64,000 nucleotides of DNA from positions 1,721,339 through 1,785,338 of the forward strand of contig OX638329.1 of NCBI GenBank assembly GCA_951812755.1, read 5' to 3'. Position numbers and translations under genes: made by a program. The DNA is from an uncultured Latescibacterota bacterium (GTDB lineage: Bacteria; Latescibacterota; UBA2968). Positions within the stretch are counted from its first letter, which is position 1. Each line of letters opens with the position of its first letter. Below are positions 43,179 through 50,422 of this stretch, one piece after another. The notes below the pieces were generated by a model, which was not told the DNA's origin, did no database searches, and saw only the letters and a list, made by a program, of their open reading frames with translations.

Positions 43179-43634
43179 ATGGCAGATCCAGTTGTTGGCA
43201 TTATTATGGGCAGTTCATCGGATGAACCCACGATGCAAAAAGGCTGCGCCATTCTCGACGAACTTCAGATTCCCTACGATATGATCGTATGTTCCGCCCA
43301 TCGCAATCCCGAGCGTACCGCTGAATACGCCAGTACGGCAAAAGCGCGTGGTTTTAAGGTGATCATTGCAGGTGCTGGATTGGCCGCAGCACTGCCCGGT
43401 GTGGTTGCCGCGCATACGACCTTGCCGGTTGTTGGCGTTCCATGCGCTTCGGGTGCGCTCAACGGCGTTGATGCTTTATACGCTATTGTTCAGATGCCTC
43501 CGGGGGTTCCCGTTGCGACTGTGGGTATTGACAATGCGCGCAATGCCGCTGTGCTGGCAGCACAAATTCTCGCGCTTTCAGACGAGGGCATACAAGAGCG
43601 CCTGCAAGCCTATAAAGACGCCCTGGGTGGATAA
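43179..43634 (+). CDS. purE: N5-carboxyaminoimidazole ribonucleotide mutase
   Basis: A 151-aa class I PurE. GIIMGSSSDEPTM, the SAHRNPERTAEYA motif with the catalytic His, and the GAGLAAALPGVVAAHTTLPVVGVP section are typical. It moves the carboxyl group from N5-CAIR to C4 in purine synthesis. Start at 43179 has AAAGGAGA upstream; the longer frame to 43149 adds a non-conserved tail that overlaps the oxidoreductase. No purK is seen in the window. purD lies 1.9 kb upstream. Confidence 0.96.
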   Translation: MADPVVGIIMGSSSDEPTMQKGCAILDELQIPYDMIVCSAHRNPERTAEYASTAKARGFKVIIAGAGLAAALPGVVAAHTTLPVVGVPCASGALNGVDALYAIVQMPPGVPVATVGIDNARNAAVLAAQILALSDEGIQERLQAYKDALGG

Positions 43635-43650
43635 TACACGGAGGTCTTTT

Positions 43651-44208
43651 TTGAAACGTCATATATTTGTTTTTGTTGCTCTTCTTTTTATAAGTTGCGA
43701 CGCACCCAAAACAGATCGCGCATCGAATACCGACGAATATCTCATTCCCGCTACCGCGGAGGAGATTCTCAAGAATGTCAAAAATGCCGATGCCAGGGTC
43801 GTTCTCGTCAATGTCTGGGCAACGTGGTGTCAACCATGTGTTGAAGAGTTTCCCGATTTGATGGCTGTTTATCAGCAATACAAAGAACAAGGCGTAAAGC
43901 TCGTCTTTATTTCTGCTGATTTTGAAGGTCAAGCCGATGGCGCGATTGCCTTTCTCAAAGCGCAAGGTGTTGACTTTCCGAGCTATCTCAAGTTGAGGAG
44001 CGATAGGGCGTTTATCAATACATTAGACCCCAACTGGTCGGGCGCAATACCCGCTACATGGTTATACGATAGCGAGGGCAATAAACGCTATTTTTGGCTT
44101 GGGAAGACCTCGCATGAACAATTTGAGAAGCAAATACGCGATGTATTGATGGAGGGCGATCAGCAATCAGGTCTTCATACACCCTTAAAGGCGAGAGGCG
44201 AGACGTGA
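43651..44208 (+). CDS. TlpA-like thioredoxin-fold lipoprotein
   Basis: A 185-aa periplasmic redox protein. It starts with TTG at 43651, supported by GGAGG six bases upstream; the frame is open further back but that part overlaps purE. A lipoprotein signal ends in LFISC (Cys16), and the active site WATWCQPC gives Cys60 and Cys63. The WSGAIPATWLYD segment contains the cis-proline loop of thioredoxin folds. It probably reduces disulfides of envelope proteins, for example in cytochrome c maturation, but the partner is unknown. Confidence 0.88.
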   Translation: MKRHIFVFVALLFISCDAPKTDRASNTDEYLIPATAEEILKNVKNADARVVLVNVWATWCQPCVEEFPDLMAVYQQYKEQGVKLVFISADFEGQADGAIAFLKAQGVDFPSYLKLRSDRAFINTLDPNWSGAIPATWLYDSEGNKRYFWLGKTSHEQFEKQIRDVLMEGDQQSGLHTPLKARGET

Positions 44209-44279
44209 TAGCTTGCCCTGAGGATGCGTCTATCTGAGAATCCAGATGCTCTCATACCACCAAATATCAGGAGGATTCC

Positions 44280-44891
44280 ATGCGTAAATTATTAGCTATT
44301 GCACTTGTCGCAGCGATGGGTTTCAATGCCGAAGCAGGCAAAAGCGAAACCCTCGCATTGGGCGCGGAAGCACCGGCAGCCGACCTGGAGATGAAAGGAA
44401 CCGATGGTAAGATGTACACTCTGGTTAGTGTGCAGGGCGAGAAGGGCACTCTGGTCATTTTTTCGTGTAATTCCTGCCCGTGGGCCGTCAAATGGGAAAG
44501 TCGCGTAGCCAGTATTGGCAATGCGTATCGCGACAGGGGCTTTGGCGTTATTGTGATTAACCCCAATGATCCTGCACGCGTTGCAGAAGATAGCTTTGAT
44601 GAGATGGTCACTCGCGCTAAAACCCTATCTTACGGATTTCCCTATGTGGTTGATCCCGAATCCCAGGTCGCCCGCGCATTTGGTGCCAGTCGTACGCCAG
44701 AAATTTTTCTTTTTAATGATAAAGGCAAGCTGGCGTATCACGGTGCGATTGACGATAATGCTTCGGATGCCAATGCCGTGGAAGCGGCCTATCTCAAAGA
44801 CGCGCTCGACGCATTGTTGGCCGGAGAAGAGATTTCAGTATCTGAGACCAAAGCCCTCGGTTGTAGCATCAAGTTCAACGAAGACTCGTAA
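44280..44891 (+). CDS. Exported thioredoxin-like (redoxin) protein
   Basis: A 203-aa protein with a signal peptide (residues 1-19, AEAG cleavage) and a peroxiredoxin/AhpC-TSA-like fold. The FSCNSCPWAVKWE segment contains a CNSC motif (Cys63, Cys66), a form used by a group of redoxin proteins that are annotated as thioredoxin-family. The ASRTPEIFLFND section holds the cis-proline. It has no lipobox, unlike the previous gene. It lies after a 71-base gap from the TlpA-like gene; the two may share a redox role in the envelope. Confidence 0.88.
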   Translation: MRKLLAIALVAAMGFNAEAGKSETLALGAEAPAADLEMKGTDGKMYTLVSVQGEKGTLVIFSCNSCPWAVKWESRVASIGNAYRDRGFGVIVINPNDPARVAEDSFDEMVTRAKTLSYGFPYVVDPESQVARAFGASRTPEIFLFNDKGKLAYHGAIDDNASDANAVEAAYLKDALDALLAGEEISVSETKALGCSIKFNEDS

Positions 44892-45078
44892 GAAGCTGTT
44901 TTAAAATTAATACCTGATGTTACGCATGTCCGGCGTTTTGTCATGCTGAGCGTAGCCGAAGCATCTTTTCCACCTGAGTTGGTATGAGATTCTTCGACTC
45001 CGCTGCGCTCCGCTCAGAATGACAGGGCAATAGCGCGTCGCCGAGCAGGGGCAAAATGAATTTTAAAACAGTCTCTAA
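44889..45078. mobile_element. MITE-like element, copy A
   Basis: About 190 bases bounded by imperfect inverted ends: left TAAGAAGCTGTTTTAAAATT, right the reverse complement of TTAGAGACTGTTTTAAAATT (3 of 20 bases differ). It carries no gene. A second copy lies at 56002-56262, and a fragment near 60703. Inside are smaller inverted repeats (for example TGCTGAGCGTAGCCGAAGCAT and TTCGACTCCGCTGCGCTCCG). It is likely a non-autonomous element moved by a transposase encoded elsewhere. It ends 17 bases before the next gene's ATG, and the left end touches the stop codon of the preceding gene. Confidence 0.7.
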
Positions 45079-45095
45079 GGAAGGAGGATGAGAAG

Positions 45096-45338
45096 ATGAG
45101 TGTATCATCTGCTTATAGAGAAATCATCGATTTTATTGCAGAGGGGATAACCCCCGAAGATTTGGTAGCTTTTCATCCATCTGAAACTGCCAAAAAGCAA
45201 GTCGCCGATCTGGTCTATCGCGAGAAAACAACAGGACTTACTGCAGAAGAGACGGCTGAACTCAATCATTATTTGGAACTTGAGCATCTGATGCGTCTTG
45301 CTAAGGCTCGTACTCGCCACTATTTGAAAGATGAGTAA
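45096..45338 (+). CDS. Small protein paired with an HNH nuclease
   Basis: An 80-aa helical protein, rich in Glu and Lys, with no metal-binding or DNA-binding motif visible. An AAGGAGGATGAGAAG leader gives a strong Shine-Dalgarno sequence. It overlaps the HNH gene by 8 bases, so they are translated together. The compact helical form and coupling are like antitoxins or nuclease-inhibitor partners, but the role is not proven. I do not recognise the family. Confidence 0.7.
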   Translation: MSVSSAYREIIDFIAEGITPEDLVAFHPSETAKKQVADLVYREKTTGLTAEETAELNHYLELEHLMRLAKARTRHYLKDE

Positions 45339-45774
45339 AACCTATATCAGCGTTGCCTTGCGACAACTTGTGATAACACGCGCCAGGAGTCTGTGCGAGT
45401 ACTGCCTGATTCACGAAGATGATGCTTATTTCGGATGCGAAATTGATCACATCATTAGTGAGAAACATGGCGGACCAACAGAAGATAGCAATCTGGCCTA
45501 TGCGTGTTTGTTCTGCAATCGCAACAAGGGCAGTGACATTGGATCTATCGTGAGACAAACGGGGCAATTTAGTCGTTTTTTTAATCCCCGTATTGATCAT
45601 TGGGCAGACCATTTCGCTTTGAACGGCGTGAGAATTGATACCCTTACAGAAATAGGCGAAGTGACTGCTCGTATTTTGGATTTCAATCATATAGACCGTT
45701 TAATTGAGCGTCAGGAATTGGAGGCATTTGGCTATTATCCTCCTCCTGACGCTCTTATATTAATCTCAAGGTAG
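45331..45774 (+). CDS. HNH-type endonuclease
   Basis: A 147-aa HNH nuclease. Cys22 and Cys25 (CEYC), the EIDHII motif (Asp39-His40), and Cys59-x2-Cys62 with Asn63 (CLFCNRNKG) form a zinc-finger-type HNH core. No restriction-enzyme specificity domain or methyltransferase is nearby in the operon. The overlapping small gene upstream may control it. The orphan methyltransferase at 47067 is on the other strand and is not an obvious partner. Confidence 0.88.
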   Translation: MSKTYISVALRQLVITRARSLCEYCLIHEDDAYFGCEIDHIISEKHGGPTEDSNLAYACLFCNRNKGSDIGSIVRQTGQFSRFFNPRIDHWADHFALNGVRIDTLTEIGEVTARILDFNHIDRLIERQELEAFGYYPPPDALILISR

Positions 45775-45851
45775 CATAACAGAACGCCCGAGTTGTATCG
45801 GATTTTACCCAGACTAAAAAAGTCGCGTTCATTTTGAAAGGAGTTCTCATT

Positions 45852-47057
45852 ATGACTATACCGATCACCCCATCTCTCAGCGAGCAACAGATTGCGGATT
45901 ATCATGAGGATGGTTATTTGATTATTCGCAATATGTTATCCGTAGCTGAAGCGAATGACCTTCGTCGCGTCGTGCAAGAACAGGTTAAACGCGGTGCGTA
46001 TCCACCAAAGCTTTCGTATCCCGAGCCTGCGAAGTACACAGTTAGTGGCAACAGACTATCAGAACCGGGGCTTACTCCGATTGCCGAACATCCGACGGTT
46101 ATTGGTGCGGTAGAGTCCGTGCTGGGGCAACCGGCTCATTTGACGGCTTTTGTCGCGTATCTGAGGACGCCGGGCGATAAGGGGGGTGGTGCCCACTGCG
46201 ATTACAAGCGGTGGCGCCCCGTGGGGTCGTCGATGAACTGGGTGTTTGCCATTATTCCGCTGACTGATTTTGATCCGGTGTATGGTCCCTTTCTGGTGTC
46301 GCCTAAATCGCATAAACTGACGCGGGTAATTGACGAGGAGGCACATATTTTAGATGTCAACCGTCCCGATAGGAGCCAATTGCCGGATTTTATCGATCCT
46401 GAGCTTAAAGCAGGGGATTTGCTGATTGTCAATGAGCATGTCTGGCATGAAGCACCTGCGGGTACGAGTACAGAGGACCGTTGCGGTATTTTTAATAAGT
46501 ATTGTGCGGTAAACGCGCCGCCTGCCGCAGGGTATTATCCGTATAATCCCGCTGCGCTTGAGGCTTTGAGCGACGACGGGAAACGGCTTATTCCCGTGTG
46601 TTTTGACAAATCGATTGAGACGACACGTTTGCTGATTGAGTGTCCGAATGGTGGGGAACCGAGGTTCTTGCTGAGACGCGATGATGAGACAGGTTGTTGG
46701 GAGTTGCCGGGAGGCGAGGGGTGGGAAGAGGAAAAGTTGGTCGGCTGGGATGTCGGCGCGCGTGTCGGCTCTTTGCAAGAACTTACTAGGACGCAGCTCG
46801 GGATAGAGGTGCCGTGGATGTCCTATATCGAAGATGTCGAAGAGGAAGATGGCATTTGTCGCGTTTATGGATTTTCGGATGAGCATATAGATGCCGATGC
46901 GCTGGCAAATGGGCGCTGCGATTGGTTTACCAGAGCACAGATACAACGTCTCGGCGAGAGCGATGCGATTAGTCGCACTGTTGGGCTATGGCAACAAGCA
47001 GATATTATCCGCGGCAAGGGCAAGGCGTGCAATCAGAGTAAAAAACAGTTTGAATGA
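45852..47057 (+). CDS. Phytanoyl-CoA dioxygenase-like domain fused to a Nudix-like domain
   Basis: A 401-aa protein, start at 45852 with GAAAGGAG ahead. The first part (about 1-245) is a PhyH-type Fe(II)/2-oxoglutarate dioxygenase: His115 and Asp117 (AHCDYKRW) form the HxD, and His199 (HVWHEAP) with Arg210 complete the expected site. The second part (about 255-385) looks like a Nudix fold: WELPGGEGWEEEK followed by SLQELTRTQLGI. In the Nudix box the expected REUXEEXGU reads QELTRTQLGI, so the key glutamates are replaced and hydrolysis is doubtful. The fusion is unusual. Perhaps the Nudix part binds a nucleotide-like or sugar substrate for the oxygenase. Confidence 0.82.
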   Translation: MTIPITPSLSEQQIADYHEDGYLIIRNMLSVAEANDLRRVVQEQVKRGAYPPKLSYPEPAKYTVSGNRLSEPGLTPIAEHPTVIGAVESVLGQPAHLTAFVAYLRTPGDKGGGAHCDYKRWRPVGSSMNWVFAIIPLTDFDPVYGPFLVSPKSHKLTRVIDEEAHILDVNRPDRSQLPDFIDPELKAGDLLIVNEHVWHEAPAGTSTEDRCGIFNKYCAVNAPPAAGYYPYNPAALEALSDDGKRLIPVCFDKSIETTRLLIECPNGGEPRFLLRRDDETGCWELPGGEGWEEEKLVGWDVGARVGSLQELTRTQLGIEVPWMSYIEDVEEEDGICRVYGFSDEHIDADALANGRCDWFTRAQIQRLGESDAISRTVGLWQQADIIRGKGKACNQSKKQFE

Positions 47058-47066
47058 AAAAGTGAA

Positions 47067-48344
47067 TTATTCTTTTTTGAACACGACGACTCGGTTGGTA
47101 TTTGTCCCCTTTGTCGTATTATCGATGCCCCAAACATTGGCGGTTTTGGTGAATTTTTGATCGTTGATTAAGACGAGCAATGGCGTGAGTCTCGCTTCGA
47201 TGCCGCAGGGGATAACCGCTTCTTCGAGTTTTACTTTGCCGTGTCTGACTTCGCCGACTTCAAAGGCGATATGTCCGCCGGGTTTTAAAACGCGCTCTAA
47301 TTCCAAAAAGACCTTTGTCATCTCATGTTGCCACTGTTCGACTTTTCTCGCCATAGTGATGGGTACAGTTGCAGGGTCTATCCCGCAAAACCAGCACCGC
47401 AACCAGTTGTCCTGTGCGTAGTTGACGACATCGAGAAATGGTGGGGAGGTTACGACAAGGGAGACGGAGTTGGACGCGATTTCGGGAATGCTATCTGATG
47501 GTTGCGTAAGAAAACGCGCCTGATTAGAAGCATATCTCAATATCTTTCGAATTTGGTCGTCGCAGTCTTTTAAAAGAGTACGCGTTTTTTTAAGGATGTT
47601 ATTTTTGATATCTCTTAACGGTGGTTCTTGATTTCTTTTTTCGTTGATTTTTTTTTGCGAATCAACTGAGACAGCTTGATTGGGTGGCAGAGTATAAACC
47701 GAGAAAAACCCCGAAGAGTGACCTGTCAATCTGCTCAGTGCGACCAGGCGAATCCATTGATCAACCTGATCAGATTCTCCATTTTTTTCTTTTTCTTTAA
47801 GATATTTTTTTAAGGCGCAAATCTGCTTTAGAGTTTCCGGGTGATAAAAGACCAGTAATTCTTCCGGATCTTCATCGACATCTTCGAGTTCTATATGGGA
47901 TAGTCTGTCGGCGACTTGATCAATGGTGGGTGGATTCAGGCGGGGAAGCGTCATAATGGAACTCAACGGATTAATATCGCATCCTATGGGAACGCGCCCC
48001 AAAAGAGTAGATTCGATGAGTGTAGTACCCCGTCCAGCAAAGGGGTCATAGACCACGTCGCCCGGTAAGGTCAACCGTTCGATAAAGAATCTGGGGAGTT
48101 GGGGCTTGAAGCACGCTCGGTATGATATTTCGTGGAGTGCATTGGCCTCTCTTTGTTTTGAGGTCCAAAATTCGTTAATGTATGTTTCAATTTGACCCTG
48201 TTTGAATTCGGTCTCGACTTCTGTAGAAGTCACAATTGTATTTTTGCCAAATGCGTTGAAGTCCGCCAGTTCTCGTTTGAGCCAGTCAGATTCAGAGGAT
48301 TTGGAGCGCGTGTTTATCGCTAATGTAGGTTGTTTTGCAGTCAT
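47067..48344 (-). CDS. Orphan DNA (N4-cytosine/N6-adenine) methyltransferase
   Basis: A 425-aa amino-methyltransferase. Motif I appears as VVYDPFAGRGTTLIES (residues 98-110) and motif IV as VTSPPF near residue 308, so the order of motifs is that of N4/N6 DNA methyltransferases with a long internal insertion. The long Lys/Glu-rich stretch between them may hold the target-recognition region. There is no restriction enzyme gene next to it. Its 3' end converges on the PhyH-Nudix gene with a 9-base gap. Confidence 0.85.
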   Translation of the reverse strand: MTAKQPTLAINTRSKSSESDWLKRELADFNAFGKNTIVTSTEVETEFKQGQIETYINEFWTSKQREANALHEISYRACFKPQLPRFFIERLTLPGDVVYDPFAGRGTTLIESTLLGRVPIGCDINPLSSIMTLPRLNPPTIDQVADRLSHIELEDVDEDPEELLVFYHPETLKQICALKKYLKEKEKNGESDQVDQWIRLVALSRLTGHSSGFFSVYTLPPNQAVSVDSQKKINEKRNQEPPLRDIKNNILKKTRTLLKDCDDQIRKILRYASNQARFLTQPSDSIPEIASNSVSLVVTSPPFLDVVNYAQDNWLRCWFCGIDPATVPITMARKVEQWQHEMTKVFLELERVLKPGGHIAFEVGEVRHGKVKLEEAVIPCGIEARLTPLLVLINDQKFTKTANVWGIDNTTKGTNTNRVVVFKKE

Positions 48345-48407
48345 ATATGTGTTCGTTATAGAGAAGTTTACCGCAAGTATTTATAGATACAAAACTGCCT
48401 GATGTCA

Positions 48408-48447
48408 AGGAGGAGGGAATATTCCATTCGGTGAATGGAAACGGATT
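48408..48447 (+). promoter_or_regulatory. Distant Shine-Dalgarno sequence and hairpin before the debranching-enzyme gene
   Basis: A strong AAGGAGGAGGG sequence lies at 48408-48418, about 30 bases from the ATG at 48448. Between them is an 8-bp hairpin with a 3-base loop (48422-48429 with 48433-48440). If the hairpin forms, the Shine-Dalgarno sequence comes to about 10 bases from the ATG. Alternatively translation starts at the in-frame ATT at 48421, which has ideal spacing. Confidence 0.5.
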
Positions 48448-50409
48448 ATGAGTATTTTTATTAAAAAAGAAATATGCCGAGATCTCGATCAGGCGATGGG
48501 ACGGGAGTGGCTTGAAACCAATGGTATGGGTGGTTTTGCGTGTTCTACGATTGTCGGGATGAATACGCGGCGGTACCACGGCTTGCTCATTCCCGCACAA
48601 AATGAGTCGCACGGTCGATTTGTCGCGCTGTCCAAATTCGAAGAGACGCTTATTGCGCCCGATATGGGGACTTTTGAACTGAGTAGTAATTGCTACGCTG
48701 GTGCCATCCACCCGGATGGCTACCGACATCTCGAACACGTTCGCCTGGATCCCTTTCCCATCTTTACCTATTGCGTCGGCGATTTGAGTTTTGAAAAGCA
48801 AATTTTTATGGTCTATGGTCAAAATACCACTGTGATTTCTTACGGTCCCTTTGATCGCTCTGTTACGCTTACGCTGCGTCCGCTCGCGGCCTTCCGGGAT
48901 TATCATCACCTGACGCGCCGGAATGATATGCTCAATGGCGATGTCGATATTTGTGATGGTTTGATGAGTTTTCAGCCTTATTCGGAATACCCGCCTTTGT
49001 ATATCGCGCACAATGGAGAATTTCAATCTCGTGGCGATTGGTATTACAATTTTGAATATGCCGTTGAAGCCTATCGCGGTCTCGACAACCGGGAAGACCT
49101 GTATTGTCCCGGAGAATTTACCTTTGATCTCGAAGCGGGTGAATCCGCGCATTTGCTCGTTAGCCTTGAATGCGGCACATGCGATCAGGTGGATGCGCTT
49201 CGGCAGGCTGAGATAGATCGGAGAAATAAAATTGTCCAAACAGTTCCCAAATGCACGGGTCTCAGTTTGAGTGCGGATGCTTTTCTCGTCAAGGGTAGCG
49301 ACGCACGCGCTACCATTATTGCGGGTTATCCCTGGTTTACGGATTGGGGGCGCGATACGATGATTGCGCTGCCCGGTCTCGCGCTGGTGACCGGACGATT
49401 TGAAGAGGCCCGCGATATTCTCGCTGCTTATGCACATTTTTGCGACAAAGGGATGATTCCAAACCGTTTTCCCGATTGCGGTGATATACCCGAGTACAAT
49501 AGCGTGGATGCAACGCTGTGGTATGTCTATGCGGTGGATCGCTTTTTGGCGTACACAGATGATTATACTTTTGTGCGTGAAACTCTCTGGCCGGTGCTAC
49601 AAGAGATCATCCACTATTTTGTTCGGGGAACGCGCTATAATATTCATCTGGATTGCGATGGGTTGCTCTATGCCGGGGAACCCGGTGTGCAACTCACATG
49701 GATGGATGCCAGGGTCGAAAATTGGGTCGTTACTCCGCGGCAGGGCAAACCCGTTGAAGTCAATGCGTTGTGGTACAATGCGCTGTGTGTGATGCGGGAC
49801 CTATCTGATAGATATGGCGAACCCGATCTCAGTGCCGAATACGCTGGCCTTGCAGAAAGAACAGCCGCGCGCTTTGTGGAGGCATTCTGGAACTCCGATG
49901 CCGGATGTCTGTACGATTGCCTGACCGATACGGTGCCCGATGCGGCGATTCGTCCGAATCAGATCTTTGCTCTTAGTCTGCCGCATCGCATGCTCAATGC
50001 CGCGCGTGAACGCAGTATTCTCGATGTGGTCGAACGCGCATTGCTCACGCCTTACGGTTTGCGAAGCCTGTCGCCATCCGACGCGGCATACAGGGGCACT
50101 TATGGCGGGGATCCGTATAGTCGCGATAGCGCGTATCATCAGGGGACGGTTTGGGCATGGCTTATGGGTTCATTTATCACTTCCTGGGTTCGCATTCACG
50201 GCGACGAGGCAGATGTTCATACCAATGCGAGACGCATGTTGTGCCCTTTGTTGCGGCATGTTGAAGAGTCGGGTCTGGGACATATTTCTGAAATTTTCGA
50301 TGGCGATCCTCCCCATGTATCTCGCGGTTGTTTTGCCCAGGCGTGGAGCACTGCCGAAGTTTTGCGCGCTTTTGTAGAAGATGTGCTGGACCAGGGACCT
50401 GAAAAATGA
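48448..50409 (+). CDS. Amylo-alpha-1,6-glucosidase (glycogen-debranching type, GH133-like)
   Basis: A 653-aa protein. The N-terminal domain (REWLETNGMGGFACSTIVGMNTRRYHGLLIP) is the GDE N-terminal type; the C-terminal alpha/alpha-barrel carries PWFTDWGRDTMIALPGL, the DATLWYVYAVDRFL section and the late PYSRDSAYHQGTVWAWLMG block that provide catalytic acids. Such enzymes hydrolyse alpha-1,6 branches of glycogen in archaea and bacteria. The start is uncertain because of the unusual leader before it. It overlaps nothing downstream: the DUF4038 gene starts 13 bases later. Confidence 0.93.
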   Translation: MSIFIKKEICRDLDQAMGREWLETNGMGGFACSTIVGMNTRRYHGLLIPAQNESHGRFVALSKFEETLIAPDMGTFELSSNCYAGAIHPDGYRHLEHVRLDPFPIFTYCVGDLSFEKQIFMVYGQNTTVISYGPFDRSVTLTLRPLAAFRDYHHLTRRNDMLNGDVDICDGLMSFQPYSEYPPLYIAHNGEFQSRGDWYYNFEYAVEAYRGLDNREDLYCPGEFTFDLEAGESAHLLVSLECGTCDQVDALRQAEIDRRNKIVQTVPKCTGLSLSADAFLVKGSDARATIIAGYPWFTDWGRDTMIALPGLALVTGRFEEARDILAAYAHFCDKGMIPNRFPDCGDIPEYNSVDATLWYVYAVDRFLAYTDDYTFVRETLWPVLQEIIHYFVRGTRYNIHLDCDGLLYAGEPGVQLTWMDARVENWVVTPRQGKPVEVNALWYNALCVMRDLSDRYGEPDLSAEYAGLAERTAARFVEAFWNSDAGCLYDCLTDTVPDAAIRPNQIFALSLPHRMLNAARERSILDVVERALLTPYGLRSLSPSDAAYRGTYGGDPYSRDSAYHQGTVWAWLMGSFITSWVRIHGDEADVHTNARRMLCPLLRHVEESGLGHISEIFDGDPPHVSRGCFAQAWSTAEVLRAFVEDVLDQGPEK

Positions 50410-50422
50410 AATAGAGGGAAAT

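Noticed and set aside
43366-43650. N-terminal extension of the TlpA-like protein
   Set aside because: This part overlaps purE in another frame. The TTG at 43651 has a Shine-Dalgarno sequence and begins a proper lipoprotein signal.
48292-49437. Long open frame (381 codons) on the minus strand
   Set aside because: It lies opposite the debranching-enzyme gene, which has clear family motifs. The minus-strand protein shows none and has no Shine-Dalgarno sequence.
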